From the NCBI RefSeq assembly GCF_017104565.1, contig NZ_JAAGPD010000061.1, positions 1 to 60,929 on the forward strand: 60,929 nucleotides of DNA, read 5' to 3'. Below the pieces are notes generated by a model. It was not told the DNA's origin, made no database searches, and saw nothing but the letters and a program-made list of their open reading frames with translations. This stretch comes from Paraburkholderia sp. Tr-20389. Its GTDB lineage: Bacteria; Pseudomonadota; Gammaproteobacteria; Burkholderiales; Burkholderiaceae. The position numbers were made by a program, and so were the translations under genes. Of the stretch, positions 35,660 through 45,156 are shown one piece after another; within the stretch, counting starts at the first letter, position 1, and every line of letters begins with the position of its first letter.

Positions 35660-36673
35660 TTACCTCGTATGGCGAATGCGTGGGTTGAGCACGCCGTACA
35701 GCAAGTCGACGACGAGGTTCACGACGATCACGAGCGTCGCGATCATCAGGATACCGCCCTGCACGACGGGATAGTCGCGCCGGCCGATCGCATCGATCAG
35801 CCATTTGCCGATGCCCGGCCATGAGAACAGGGTCTCCGTCAGCACCGCGCCCGCAAGCAGCGTGCCGACCTGCAGACCGATCACGGTCACGACGGGGATC
35901 AGCGCATTGCGCAGCGCATGCACGACGATTACGCGTCCCGGCGACAGGCCCTTCGCGCGCGCCGTGCGGATGTAGTCCTCGCGCAGCACTTCGAGCATCG
36001 ACGAACGCGTCATCCGCGCGACCACCGCGAGCGGAATCGTGCCGAGCACGATCGACGGCAGGATCAGATGCGACAGCGCCGAGCGGAACGAGCCTTCGTC
36101 CGTGCCGGGCAGCAGCGAGTCGATCAGCAGGAAGCCGGTCACGTGCGGAATGTCGTATTCGACGGCGATGCGGCCCGACACGGGCGTCCAGCCGAGCTTC
36201 GACGAGAAGAACATGATGAGGATCAAACCCCACCAGAAGATCGGCATCGAGTAGCCGGTCAGCGCCGTGCCCATCACGCCGTGATCGACGACGGAGCCGC
36301 GCCGCAGCGCAGCGAACACGCCCGCCGGCAGCCCGACGATCAACGCGAACAGCATCGCGCAGATCGACAGTTCGACGGTGGCGGGGAAACGGGCCAGGAA
36401 TTCGTCCATCACACTGGTGTTGGTGATGATCGACGTGCCGAGGTTCCCCTGCAGCGCATGGCCGACGTAATGGAGGTACTGGATGGGCAGCGGTTCGTCG
36501 AGTCCGAGCCGATGCATCGCGGCTGCGTGCATGGCGGGGTCGACGCCGCGCTCGCCCATCATCACTTCGATGGGGTCGCCCGGAATCAGGTGAATAAGCG
36601 CGAACGCGAGGATCGTGATACCGATGAAAGTCGGTATGACCATCCCGATGCGGCGCAAAACGAATCGGAACAT
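35660..36673 (-). CDS. dppB: Dipeptide ABC transporter permease DppB
   Basis: A 337-residue permease starting MFRFVLRRIGMVIPTFIGITILAFALIHLIPGDP, the canonical DppB/OppB opening. It has further helices and the EAA loop VLREDYIRTARAKGLSPGRVIVVHALRNALIP. It pairs with DppC to form the inner-membrane channel. It lies 154 nt downstream of the proximal binding-protein gene, with a possible terminator-like hairpin in between. A spacer of 87 nt with a GC-rich inverted stretch separates it from dppC. Confidence 0.94.
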   Translation of the reverse strand: MFRFVLRRIGMVIPTFIGITILAFALIHLIPGDPIEVMMGERGVDPAMHAAAMHRLGLDEPLPIQYLHYVGHALQGNLGTSIITNTSVMDEFLARFPATVELSICAMLFALIVGLPAGVFAALRRGSVVDHGVMGTALTGYSMPIFWWGLILIMFFSSKLGWTPVSGRIAVEYDIPHVTGFLLIDSLLPGTDEGSFRSALSHLILPSIVLGTIPLAVVARMTRSSMLEVLREDYIRTARAKGLSPGRVIVVHALRNALIPVVTVIGLQVGTLLAGAVLTETLFSWPGIGKWLIDAIGRRDYPVVQGGILMIATLVIVVNLVVDLLYGVLNPRIRHTR

Positions 36674-36698
36674 GGTTCGTCCCTATGGTCTTGGTGAG

Positions 36699-36742
36699 AA
36701 AAAACGCAACCGGCGACGAGGGCTCGTGACCCCGGTCGCCGG
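36699..36742 (-). terminator. Terminator-like hairpin between dppA and dppB
   Basis: On the minus strand, CCGGCGAC (36742-36735) pairs with GTCGCCGG (36717-36710), followed after five nt by TTTTTT (36704-36699). It sits between the binding-protein genes and the permease genes. It probably allows partial read-through so that binding protein exceeds transporter, a common arrangement in ABC operons. Confidence 0.55.
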
Positions 36743-36827
36743 ACCATTTCGACCAGTCTTCTAACCGAACGAAAAGCGTACTGCGTCTGGGACGCAGCGG
36801 GCAACAAAACCCGCCGCATCGTGAGAT

Positions 36828-38459
36828 TTACTTCATGCTCACGCCGTCGAAGCGCGCGTAGCCCAGCGGCTCGATACGCATATCGACGACCTTCTTGCTC
36901 ACCGGCTGATACACCGTCGAGTGAGCAATCGGCGAGAACGGCAGCTGCTGCGCGAAGATCTGCTGCGCCTGCACGTAGGCCTTCGTGCGATCTGCCTGGC
37001 CCGTCGTTTCGCGGCCCTTCTTCACCAGATCGTCGAACGGCTTGTAGCACCACTTCGAGAAGTTGTTGCCGTTCACCGCGTCGCAGCCGAGCAGCGTGCC
37101 GAGCCAGTTGTCCGGGTCGCCGTTGTCGCCCGTCCAGCCGATCAGCATCGTGTCGTCTTCACCCGCGTGCGCGCGCTTGATGTACTCACCCCATTCGTAC
37201 GTGACGATCTTCGCCTTCACGCCGATCTTGGCCCAGTCGGCCTGGATCATTTCGGCCATCAGCTTGCCGTTCGGGTTGTACGCGCGCTGCACGGGCATCG
37301 CCCACAGCGTGATGTCGAAACCGTTCGGGAACCCAGCCTTGGCAAGCAGCGCCTTGGCCTTCTCCGGATCGTACGACGGCATCTTCAGGTTCTTGTCATA
37401 CGACCATTGCGTCGGCGGCATCGGGTTCGTCGCGGCCTGGCCTGCACCTTGATAAACGGAGTCGATGATCGCCTTCTTGTTGATCGCCATGTCGAGCGCC
37501 TGACGCACTTCGAGCTTGTCGACCGGCTTGTGCTGGACGTTGTACGACAGGTAGCCCAGGTTGAAGCCCGGCTGCGACGGCATGTCGATGCTCGAATCGG
37601 CCTTCAGCGGCGCGATGTCGGCGGGACGCGGATAGCTCATCACCTGGCATTCGCCGGCCTTGAGCTTCTGTACGCGCACGCCGGCATCCGGCGTGATCGA
37701 GAAGATCAGCTTCGAAATCTTGACGGTGTTCGGCTTCCAGTAATCCGGATTGCCGTCGAAACGGATCGTCGCGTCCTTCGTGTAGCTGCGGAAGATGAAC
37801 GGGCCCGTGCCGACCGGCTTCTGGTTGATGTCGGCAGCCTTGCCGTCCTTCATCAGCGAGTCTGCGTATTCAGCCGACAGGACCGACGCGTATTCCATTG
37901 CCAGGTTCTGGATGAACGGCGCGTTGACTTCCTTCAGCGTGAACTTGACCGTGTACGGGTCGACCTTTTCGACCTTGTCGATCAGCTTGTCGAGGCCCAT
38001 GTCGGTGAAGTACGGGAACTGCACCGGATACGCCTTGCGGAACGGCTGGTTCGGATCCAGCATGCGCTGGAACGTGAACACGACGTCGTCCGCGTTGAAT
38101 TCGCGAGTCGGCTTGAACCAGGCGGTCGTGTGGAATTTGACGCCGTGGCGCAGATGGAACGTGTACGTCTTGCCGTCCGGCGAGACATCCCACTTCTCTG
38201 CGAGGCCCGGCTCGACCTTCGTGCCGCCGCGTTCGAATTCGACGAGGCGGTTATAAACCGTGAACGTGTTGGCCGTGAAATCCACGCCCGTGGTGTACTG
38301 CGCCGGATCAAAGCCCGCGGGGCTGCCTTCCGAGCAGTAAACGAGGGTCTTGTTCGGGATATCGGCGGCGTTTGCCAGTTGGGTCCCCGCCATCGATGCC
38401 GCTGCCGTCGCGACTAGCATCGTGAGCCGTGCCGCGCGCAACAGTTTGTTTTGCTTCAT
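36828..38459 (-). CDS. dppA: Periplasmic dipeptide-binding protein (proximal copy)
   Basis: A 543-residue solute-binding protein of the SBP family 5 with a Sec signal peptide (cleavage near ANA/AD, residue 32). Family features include VYCSEGSPAGFDPAQYTTGVDF at the N-terminus, WDVSPDGKTYTFHLRHGVKFH, and the DppA-type tail with WCYKPFDDLVKKG and QLPFSPIAHSTVYQP. It should deliver dipeptides, or heme as a secondary ligand, to DppBCDF. GGAGG precedes the ATG. A second, similar binding protein lies directly upstream. Confidence 0.93.
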   Translation of the reverse strand: MKQNKLLRAARLTMLVATAAASMAGTQLANAADIPNKTLVYCSEGSPAGFDPAQYTTGVDFTANTFTVYNRLVEFERGGTKVEPGLAEKWDVSPDGKTYTFHLRHGVKFHTTAWFKPTREFNADDVVFTFQRMLDPNQPFRKAYPVQFPYFTDMGLDKLIDKVEKVDPYTVKFTLKEVNAPFIQNLAMEYASVLSAEYADSLMKDGKAADINQKPVGTGPFIFRSYTKDATIRFDGNPDYWKPNTVKISKLIFSITPDAGVRVQKLKAGECQVMSYPRPADIAPLKADSSIDMPSQPGFNLGYLSYNVQHKPVDKLEVRQALDMAINKKAIIDSVYQGAGQAATNPMPPTQWSYDKNLKMPSYDPEKAKALLAKAGFPNGFDITLWAMPVQRAYNPNGKLMAEMIQADWAKIGVKAKIVTYEWGEYIKRAHAGEDDTMLIGWTGDNGDPDNWLGTLLGCDAVNGNNFSKWCYKPFDDLVKKGRETTGQADRTKAYVQAQQIFAQQLPFSPIAHSTVYQPVSKKVVDMRIEPLGYARFDGVSMK

Positions 38460-38577
38460 GTTTCCTCCAGGATCGGCGCCGGCAAAAACCAGCGTAGCGC
38501 GATATTACTGAGCTTTGCCAGGGGCCGCAATTGGAGGAAATTAACTTTGTTAAGTAGACGAACCCGCTGTAAAGGAC

Positions 38578-38600
38578 GCTGCCGCGCCCGACGCGGCAGC
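38578..38600. other. Hairpin between the two binding-protein genes
   Basis: GCTGCCGCG (38578-38586) and CGCGGCAGC (38592-38600) form a perfect 9-bp stem with a CCCGA loop. It lies just past the distal binding-protein gene on the minus strand. Only TTT follows on that strand, so it may stabilise mRNA rather than terminate it. Confidence 0.5.
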
Positions 38601-38644
38601 TGTCCCGAATTTCAGCGAGTTTGGAACCAGAAGCGGCCAGTTGG

Positions 38645-40288
38645 CTACTTCAGGCCGACGTTCCAGAACTGGGTCGGGCCAAACGGGTCGATCTTGAACC
38701 CCGTGATGGCCTTGGACAGCGGCTGGTATACCGTCGAATGTGCAATCGGCGTGAAAGGTACTTGCTGCTTGAAGATCTGCTGCGCCTCGGTGTAGTCCTT
38801 GGTGCGCACGGACATATCGGTGGTACTGCGCGCCTGCTTGATAAGGTCGTCGAAAGGTTTGTAGCACCATTTGGAAAAATTGCTGCCGTTCACCGCGTCG
38901 CAGCCGAGCAACACGCCGAGCCAGTTGTCCGGGTCGCCGTAGTCGCCTGTCCAGCCGATCAGCATCGCCTCGTGCTCGCCGCTGTGCGCGCGACGGATGT
39001 ACTCGCCCCACTCGTAGGTGACGATCTTCGTGTTCACGCCGATCTTCGCCCAGTCTGCCTGCAGCATTTCGGCCATCAGGCGCGCGTTCGGGTTGTAAGG
39101 CCGCGAAACGGGCATCGCCCACAGTGTCAGGTCGAAGCCGTCCGGGTAGCCGGCCTCCTTGAGCAGCGCCTTCGCCTTGTCGACGTCATAGGGTGCGTCT
39201 TTCAGGCTCTTGTCATAGCCCCATTGCGTGGGCGGCATCGGGTTGGTCGCCGCCTGGCCCGCGCCCTGATACACCGAGTCGATGATCGCCTTCTTGTTCA
39301 CGGACATATCGAGCGCGCGGCGCACGAGCACGTTGTCGAGCGGCTTCTTGCTGGTGTTGTACGCGATGAAACCCAGATTGAAGCCCACCTGATGCGGCAG
39401 CGCGAGCGACGTGTCCGACTGGATCTGCGGAATGTCGGCGGGCTTCGGATAGCTCATTACCTGGCATTCGTTGCGTTTGAGCTTCTGCAGACGCACGGAC
39501 GGATCGACGGTAATCGCGAAGATCAGCTTGCTCACCTTCACGATGCCGGGCTTCCAGTAGTCCGGGTTGCCGTCGAAGCGGATCGTCGCGTCCTTCGTAT
39601 AGCTGCGGAAAATGAACGGCCCGGTGCCGACGGGAAACTGATTGATATCGGCAGCCTTGCCCGCCTTCAGCAACTGGTCGCCATATTCGGCTGACAGGAT
39701 CGATGCGAACGGCATCGCGATCTGCTGCAGGAACGGCGCGTCCACTTCCTTCAGCGTGAAGCGCACGGTGTACGGATCAAGCGCCTCGACCTTGCTGATG
39801 TTCTTCGCCAGCCCGAGATCGTTGAAGTACGGGAACGGCACGTTGTACGCCTTGCGGAACGGGTGCTCCGGATCGAGCATGCGCGTATAGGTGAATACGA
39901 CATCGTCCGCGTTGAAGTCGCGCGTCGGCTTGAAGAACGACGTCGTGTGGAACTTCACGCCGTGGCGCAGATGAAACGTGTATTGCAGGCCGTCGCTCGA
40001 TACTTCCCACTTCTCGGCGAGGCCCGGCTCGATGTCGGTACTGCCGTGACCGAATTCGACCAGCCGGTTATAGACGGTGTACGAGCCTGCGCTGAACTCA
40101 ACGCTGGTCGTGTACTGCGCGGTGTCGAATCCTGCGGGACTGCCTTCGGAACAGAAGATGATCGTCTTGTCGGGCAGCGACGCCGCGGCGCTCAGGTTGG
40201 GCGCGATGCACGCCGCCACGATGGCGACGGCGGACAGGACGGGCAAACAGGACTTGCGGACTGCAGACAGCGTCGATGACATTGGCAT
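38645..40288 (-). CDS. Periplasmic dipeptide-binding protein (distal copy)
   Basis: A 547-residue paralogue of the downstream dppA product. It keeps long matching stretches (FCSEGSPAGFD, NGSNFSKWCYKPFDD, TPIAHSTVYQP) but differs in much of the ligand-facing body. The signal peptide is MPMSSTLSAVRKS followed by a hydrophobic core, with cleavage near SAAAS. The ATG at 40288 has GGAG 8 nt before it. It is the first gene of the transporter operon. The pair probably lets one permease serve two peptide classes. Confidence 0.9.
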   Translation of the reverse strand: MPMSSTLSAVRKSCLPVLSAVAIVAACIAPNLSAAASLPDKTIIFCSEGSPAGFDTAQYTTSVEFSAGSYTVYNRLVEFGHGSTDIEPGLAEKWEVSSDGLQYTFHLRHGVKFHTTSFFKPTRDFNADDVVFTYTRMLDPEHPFRKAYNVPFPYFNDLGLAKNISKVEALDPYTVRFTLKEVDAPFLQQIAMPFASILSAEYGDQLLKAGKAADINQFPVGTGPFIFRSYTKDATIRFDGNPDYWKPGIVKVSKLIFAITVDPSVRLQKLKRNECQVMSYPKPADIPQIQSDTSLALPHQVGFNLGFIAYNTSKKPLDNVLVRRALDMSVNKKAIIDSVYQGAGQAATNPMPPTQWGYDKSLKDAPYDVDKAKALLKEAGYPDGFDLTLWAMPVSRPYNPNARLMAEMLQADWAKIGVNTKIVTYEWGEYIRRAHSGEHEAMLIGWTGDYGDPDNWLGVLLGCDAVNGSNFSKWCYKPFDDLIKQARSTTDMSVRTKDYTEAQQIFKQQVPFTPIAHSTVYQPLSKAITGFKIDPFGPTQFWNVGLK

Positions 40289-40449
40289 GTTGTTCTCCGC
40301 GAGGCAGCTGGGTCGAGTGCCTTTGGATCATAGTCAGCCAATATTCAGATTCAATATGGGTTTTCACCCCGCTTGCGTGACAGCGCAATGACATGCAAGG
40401 CGGCGAGTGCGTCTGCAACGACCGCCGTGCAGACAACGAAGCGCACAAT

Positions 40450-40481
40450 AAAAAAGCGGCGCACGCTTGCGCGTACACCGC
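40450..40481 (-). terminator. Rho-independent terminator after metF
   Basis: On the minus strand, GCGGTGTACGC and GCGTGCGCCGC form a near-perfect stem with a GCAA loop, followed by TTTTTTATT. It is placed 24 nt after the metF stop, ending the ahcY-metF transcript before the peptide-binding-protein gene. Confidence 0.8.
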
Positions 40482-40504
40482 TTTTCGCTGCCGCAACTGG
40501 AACG

Positions 40505-41335
40505 TCAGACGCCCAGCCGCTCGCAGATCGCTTTCGATGCGGCCGCACCGTTGAGCGTATAGAAATGCAGGCCCGGTACTTTTGCATCGACAAGACGGCG
40601 GCACAGGTTCGTCACCACGTCGAGACCGAACGCACGGATCGACTCGCGGTCGTCGCCGAAGCTTTCGAGCCGGCGCGCGACCCAGCGCGGCACTTCCGCG
40701 CCGCACATTTCGGAGAAGCGCATCAGTTGCGAGAAGTTCGTGATCGGCATGATGCCCGGCACGATGGGCACATCGACGCCCAGCTTGTGCGCATCCTCGA
40801 CGAAGCGGAAATAGGCATCCGCATTGAAGAAGTACTGCGTGATCGCCGAATTGGCGCCCGCCTTCACCTTGCGCGCGAAGTTCTCGAGATCGTGCTTCGG
40901 CGAACGCGATTGCGGATGGTACTCGGGATACGCCGCGACTTCGATGCAAAACCAGTCGCCGAATTCAGCGCGAATGAAGCTCACCAGTTCCGACGCATAG
41001 CGCAACTCGCCGACCTCGCCCATGCCCGACGGCAGATCGCCGCGCAGCGCGACGATATGACGGATGCCATGCGAGCGGTACTCGTTGAGAATCGCTCGCA
41101 GGCTTTCCTTCGACGAGCCGATGCACGACAGGTGCGGCGCGGCTTCGAGGCCGTCCTTCGCCATGTCGAGCACGGTGTCGAGCGTGCCTTGCTGGGTCGA
41201 ACCGCCGGCGCCGAACGTGACGGACACGAACTTGGGCTTGAGCGGCAGAAGCTGCGCGCGCGTCGCACGCAGCTTATCGAGCCCTTCCTGCGTCTTCGGC
41301 GGGAAGAATTCGAATGAGAGTTCGATGGGGTTCAT
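40505..41335 (-). CDS. metF: 5,10-methylenetetrahydrofolate reductase
   Basis: A 276-residue flavoprotein starting MNPIELSFEFFPPKT, with the family segments FVSVTFGAGGST, HIVALRGDLP and FFNADAYFRFVEDAHKLGV and the ending PGLHFYTLN. It reduces methylene-THF to methyl-THF, which methionine synthase uses to regenerate methionine from homocysteine. It is the last gene of an operon led by ahcY and an SAH-sensing RNA, so it is expected to rise when S-adenosylhomocysteine accumulates. Confidence 0.96.
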   Translation of the reverse strand: MNPIELSFEFFPPKTQEGLDKLRATRAQLLPLKPKFVSVTFGAGGSTQQGTLDTVLDMAKDGLEAAPHLSCIGSSKESLRAILNEYRSHGIRHIVALRGDLPSGMGEVGELRYASELVSFIRAEFGDWFCIEVAAYPEYHPQSRSPKHDLENFARKVKAGANSAITQYFFNADAYFRFVEDAHKLGVDVPIVPGIMPITNFSQLMRFSEMCGAEVPRWVARRLESFGDDRESIRAFGLDVVTNLCRRLVDAKVPGLHFYTLNGAAASKAICERLGV

Positions 41336-41353
41336 GATCCTGTGGGCAACCCG

Positions 41354-41707
41354 TCAGCCGATGCTGCGGTTGCCGAAGATGAGCGCGGACAACAGCCACG
41401 AAACGATGCTGTACAGGATCGAGCCGAAGAACGCCGACCAGAAACCCGACACTTCGAAGCCCTTCAGCAGCGATGCGCACAGCCAGAAGCACAGCGCGTT
41501 CACCACCAGAATGAAGAGCCCGAGCGTGAGTATCGTGACGGGCAACGTCAGCAGGATCAGCACCGGCCGCAGGACGGCATTGATGAGCCCGAGCACGAGC
41601 GCGACGATCAGCGCAGTGCCGAAACTGCGGATGTGGATCGACGGCACGAGGTACGTGATGATCAGCAGCGCAAGCGCGTTGATCAACCAGGTCAGCAATA
41701 TGGTCAT
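41354..41707 (-). CDS. Phage-holin-4 family small membrane protein
   Basis: A 117-residue protein with four hydrophobic helices: MTILLTWLINALALLIITYLV, FGTALIVALVLGLINAVL, a third after RPVLILLTLPVTI, and FWSAFFGSILYSIVSW. It matches the PF04020 group of four-helix bacterial membrane proteins named after phage holins, though most are chromosomal with no lysis role. AGGAGC precedes the ATG. It is wedged between ahcY and metF, a position I recall as common in betaproteobacteria, but its function is unknown. Confidence 0.87.
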   Translation of the reverse strand: MTILLTWLINALALLIITYLVPSIHIRSFGTALIVALVLGLINAVLRPVLILLTLPVTILTLGLFILVVNALCFWLCASLLKGFEVSGFWSAFFGSILYSIVSWLLSALIFGNRSIG

Positions 41708-41868
41708 GGACAGCTCCTGATCGCCTGTAAGCGTGAAGTCCGGATTGAACTCGAAGGGCACGCATGAAGCATCACCCGATGCAATGCTTCACATCGGCTG
41801 CGTGCTTCATCCGATGCGGGCGTACGCCGTGGCATGCGCCCGCATCCTCGATGCCGCCTGATTGCGGA

Positions 41869-43281
41869 TTAGTAACGGTAGTGGTTCGGCTTGAACGGAC
41901 CGTTCTTGTCGACGCCGATGTAGCCCGCCTGTTCCGAAGTCAGTTCCGTCAGGTTCGCGCCGATACGCGCGAGGTGCAGGCGCGCGACCTTCTCGTCGAG
42001 CTGCTTCGGCAGAACATAAACCTTGTTCTCGTACTTGCTGCCTTCGACGAACAGTTCGATCTGCGCGAGCGTCTGGTTCGTGAACGAGTTCGACATCACG
42101 AACGACGGGTGGCCCGTCGCGCAGCCCAGGTTCACGAGGCGGCCTTCAGCCAGCAGGATCACGCGCTTGCCGTCCGGGAAGATGATGTGGTCGACTTGCG
42201 GCTTGATGTTTTCCCACGTGTACTGGCGCGTCGAAGCAACGTCGATTTCCGAATCGAAGTGACCGATGTTGCAGACGATCGCGTTGTGGCGCATCGCCTT
42301 CATGTGATCGTGGCCGATCACATGGTAGTTGCCCGTTGCCGTCACGAAGATGTCGGCCTTGTCGGCGGCGTATTCCATCGTCACGACGCGGTAGCCTTCC
42401 ATCGCGGCTTGCAGCGCGCAGATCGGATCGATTTCCGTGACCCACACGGTCGCGCCCAGACCGCGCAGCGATTGCGCGCAGCCCTTGCCCACATCGCCGT
42501 AACCTGCAACCACTGCGATCTTGCCGGCGATCATCACGTCCGTCGCGCGCTTGATGCCGTCGACCAGCGATTCGCGGCAGCCGTACAGGTTGTCGAACTT
42601 CGACTTCGTGACCGAGTCGTTCACGTTGATCGCGGGGAACGGCAGACGGCCTTCCTTCTCCATCTGATACAGGCGATGCACGCCCGTCGTCGTTTCTTCC
42701 GTGACGCCCTTGATATGCGCGAGACGCGTCGAGTACCACACCGGGTCTGCGTCGAGATGCTTCGCAATCGACTTGTACAGCGCGACTTCTTCTTCGTTGG
42801 TCGGCTTCGAGATGACCGAGCGATCCTTCTCGGCCTTCGAACCGAGGATCAGCAGCAGCGTTGCGTCGCCGCCGTCATCGAGGATCATGTTCGCGAATTC
42901 GCCGTTCGGCCATTCGAAGATGCGGTGCGAGAACTCCCAGTACTCGTCGAGCGATTCGCCCTTGAATGCGAACACGGGCGTGCCGCCCTGCGCGATTGCG
43001 GCAGCGGCGTGGTCCTGCGTCGAGAAGATGTTGCACGATGCCCAGCGGACGTCGGCGCCAAGCGCCGTCAGCGTCTCGATCAGCACGCCCGTTTGAATCG
43101 TCATGTGCAGGGAGCCGGCGATGCGCGCGCCCTTCAGCGGTTGCTGGCTCTTGTATTCTTCGCGCGTTTGCATGAGACCGGGCATTTCGGTCTCGGCGAT
43201 GGTGAGTTCCTTGCGCCCCCAGTCGGCCAGCGACATGTCGGCAACAATGTAATCTTGGGAATCGATAACTGCGGCGTTCAT
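41869..43281 (-). CDS. ahcY: Adenosylhomocysteinase
   Basis: A 470-residue NAD-dependent enzyme splitting S-adenosylhomocysteine into homocysteine and adenosine. It has [19 protein letters not shown] at the start, [36 protein letters not shown], the NAD loop [14 protein letters not shown] and the conserved C-terminal [18 protein letters not shown] lies five nt before ATG 43281. The leader carries an SAH riboswitch. It relieves product inhibition of SAM methyltransferases, and the downstream metF continues homocysteine recycling. Confidence 0.97.
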   Translation of the reverse strand: MNAAVIDSQDYIVADMSLADWGRKELTIAETEMPGLMQTREEYKSQQPLKGARIAGSLHMTIQTGVLIETLTALGADVRWASCNIFSTQDHAAAAIAQGGTPVFAFKGESLDEYWEFSHRIFEWPNGEFANMILDDGGDATLLLILGSKAEKDRSVISKPTNEEEVALYKSIAKHLDADPVWYSTRLAHIKGVTEETTTGVHRLYQMEKEGRLPFPAINVNDSVTKSKFDNLYGCRESLVDGIKRATDVMIAGKIAVVAGYGDVGKGCAQSLRGLGATVWVTEIDPICALQAAMEGYRVVTMEYAADKADIFVTATGNYHVIGHDHMKAMRHNAIVCNIGHFDSEIDVASTRQYTWENIKPQVDHIIFPDGKRVILLAEGRLVNLGCATGHPSFVMSNSFTNQTLAQIELFVEGSKYENKVYVLPKQLDEKVARLHLARIGANLTELTSEQAGYIGVDKNGPFKPNHYRY

Positions 43282-43314
43282 CACGCCCTCCTTTCTAAAA
43301 AAGACTAGAAATGT

Positions 43315-43425
43315 GACGTGAGCGCCGTTCGATGCGGTTGGTTTGTTAGCGCGGCGCGCGTCCAATCCTTCCGATTGAAAGCCTTCGAGCCTGGCGGGCC
43401 GAACCCGTCGCAACGCTCCTCGAAG
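43315..43425 (-). ncRNA. SAH riboswitch upstream of ahcY
   Basis: In the minus-strand leader, CGAGGAGCGTTGCGACGGG starts the motif and GCCAGGCTCG closes the first stem. AACGGCGCTCAC near the 3' end pairs with GAGCG of the first part to form the pseudoknot expected of the S-adenosylhomocysteine riboswitch. These three conserved blocks and their order match the known class. It lies 34-144 nt before the ahcY start and should switch on ahcY and metF when SAH rises. Confidence 0.9.
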
Positions 43426-43435
43426 ACGAACGGCG

Positions 43436-43441
43436 ATTGTA
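43436..43441 (-). promoter_or_regulatory. Probable -10 element of the ahcY operon
   Basis: TACAAT on the minus strand lies just ahead of the SAH riboswitch, at the distance expected for a transcription start next to the aptamer. No good -35 hexamer is visible 17 nt upstream. Confidence 0.5.
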
Positions 43442-43502
43442 GCAAAACGAGATGGCGAACGGGTACGGCGATTCCGCGCTATGCCGATTGATTCGGCGCG
43501 AT

Positions 43503-44288
43503 TCAGGTGGCCGGTTGCGCGCTCAAATGCGGCGCGAGTTCGGCGTCGCGCAATTCCCTGACGGCGTCATAGGCCTGACGCACGAAGCGCCACGACGCTT
43601 CGCGCGTGGAGTCGACGAGTTCCGCCGACGCGTCGAGCATGCCCATCGCAATGCGGAAGTACCGCTCGGCATGGATGTTCGGGTGATAGTGCATGCGCAC
43701 GCGCTTGCAGTCGTCGAGCCGCGGATTGCCGAAGATATTCAGCAGCGCGAGCGAAAACGCGCCGTCTTCGCCGCCGTGGCGCCGGAACACGTCATCGAGC
43801 GGAAAGCCTCCGAATGCCGCGTAGAGCGACCGCCTGATCACGAGGCTGCTCGGTACCGTGTTGCTCAGCGTCGCCGCGTGGTCCTTGAATTGCGGATGGG
43901 ATGTGATGTCGGCGGGAAAACCGCAATACTCGACGTCGAAGCGGATCGACGGCTGACGCGGACGCTCGCGCAGAAACAGGGCGGCCGCAGCGAGCGCGCC
44001 AGGCAGATATTCGTCGTCTGCGTCGATAAAGGCGAGCAGCGGATGCCGCGCATGCATCGCGCCCCAGTTCCGCGCGCGCGACGCGCCGCCGTTATATGGC
44101 ATGTGCAGCAGTTCGATGTGCGGATAGCGCTGCGCGAATTGCGCGGCGATGTCGCGTGAAGCGTCCTGCGAACCGTCGTCGACCACGACGATCTGCGCCG
44201 CCTCCGGTTGTGCGACGCAGCTTTCCAGCGTGCGGGCCAGCGTGTGTTCAGCGTTGTAGCAGGGAATGATGACGGAGATGGGATGCAT
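43503..44288 (-). CDS. Family 2 glycosyltransferase
   Basis: A 261-residue GT-A fold enzyme starting [36 protein letters not shown] is the first nucleotide-binding strand, and [12 protein letters not shown] holds the DxD-like metal site. The remainder is soluble with no membrane helix. Family members add a sugar from a nucleotide donor onto lipid, glycan or protein acceptors; the acceptor is unknown. It stands alone between ahcY's leader and lrgB. Confidence 0.87.
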   Translation of the reverse strand: MHPISVIIPCYNAEHTLARTLESCVAQPEAAQIVVVDDGSQDASRDIAAQFAQRYPHIELLHMPYNGGASRARNWGAMHARHPLLAFIDADDEYLPGALAAAALFLRERPRQPSIRFDVEYCGFPADITSHPQFKDHAATLSNTVPSSLVIRRSLYAAFGGFPLDDVFRRHGGEDGAFSLALLNIFGNPRLDDCKRVRMHYHPNIHAERYFRIAMGMLDASAELVDSTREASWRFVRQAYDAVRELRDAELAPHLSAQPAT

Positions 44289-44409
44289 CGCCTGAACCGC
44301 CCTCGGAGTGAATAACGCCGGCGATCATAAGGCGGACGCGCCGCCATTCATCCCAAAATAGTCGCAGTCGAGCGCGGGGTCAAAGCGCGACGCATCAAAG
44401 CGCGCTGCG

Positions 44410-45132
44410 TCAAAGCGGCAGCATGCTCAACAGGGGCGCGAGCAGCACCATCACGACGCCGGCGATCATCATTGTCAGACTCGCGACCACGCCCTCTTCG
44501 CTGCCCAGTTCGCGTGCCTTCGCCGTACCGACGCCATGCGCCGCGGCGCCGAACAGCGCACCACGGGCAAGCCGCGTACGCAGCGGCACGAGCGCCAGCA
44601 CGAGTTCGCCGAACAGCATGCCGCACACGCCCGTCGCGATCACGAACAGCGCGGTCAGATCCTTCGGCGCGTGGATCTTGTCGGACACGGCGAGCGCGAA
44701 CGGCGTCGACACCGAGCGTGTCATCAGGCTGCGCTGCAGTTCCGGCGACAGATGCAACAGCTTCGACAGCGCGAGCGAACCGCCCACCGCGACGACGATG
44801 CCGACCGTCACGCCGACGGTGAGCGAGATCCAGTGCCGCTTGAGCAGCTCACGGTATTCGTAGATGGGCACCGCGAACGCGACCGTGGCGGGACCGAGCA
44901 GCCACATCAGCCAGCGCGTGTCCTGAAAGTAGACGGCATACGGAATCCGCGCGACGACGACGATCGCGGCCAGCACCGCGGGCACGGCCAGCAGCGGCGT
45001 CAGCCACGGCGAGCGGAAGCGCGCGTACAGCGCCTTTGACGCGAAATAGAGCGCCACCGTCAGCACGAAGCAGCCAGCGGCGATGAGCCGGGAAGCGTCG
45101 TCGGCGAAAAGGGACGAGTAGAAGGCGCTCAT
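44410..45132 (-). CDS. lrgB: LrgB/CidB family membrane protein
   Basis: A 240-residue protein with about seven helices. The conserved LrgB core is seen in ALSKLLHLSPELQRSLMTRSVSTPFALAVSDKI and FGAAAHGVGTAKARELGSEEGVVASL. LrgAB/CidAB pairs influence murein hydrolase activity, and related plant and bacterial forms carry glycolate or pyruvate. It follows lrgA by 24 nt. Short CGCGCTTTGA repeats run across its stop codon on the minus strand. Confidence 0.9.
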   Translation of the reverse strand: MSAFYSSLFADDASRLIAAGCFVLTVALYFASKALYARFRSPWLTPLLAVPAVLAAIVVVARIPYAVYFQDTRWLMWLLGPATVAFAVPIYEYRELLKRHWISLTVGVTVGIVVAVGGSLALSKLLHLSPELQRSLMTRSVSTPFALAVSDKIHAPKDLTALFVIATGVCGMLFGELVLALVPLRTRLARGALFGAAAHGVGTAKARELGSEEGVVASLTMMIAGVVMVLLAPLLSMLPL

Positions 45133-45156
45133 GAACGGAACGGTCCGAAAGTGGAT

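Noticed and set aside
41354-41707. Phage origin for the holin-named protein
   Set aside because: No phage genes lie nearby and the PF04020 family is mainly chromosomal. The gene is embedded in the ahcY-metF operon.
41764-43308. Open frame opposite ahcY
   Set aside because: Translation is Arg/His/Asp-rich and without motifs. AhcY is complete on the minus strand.
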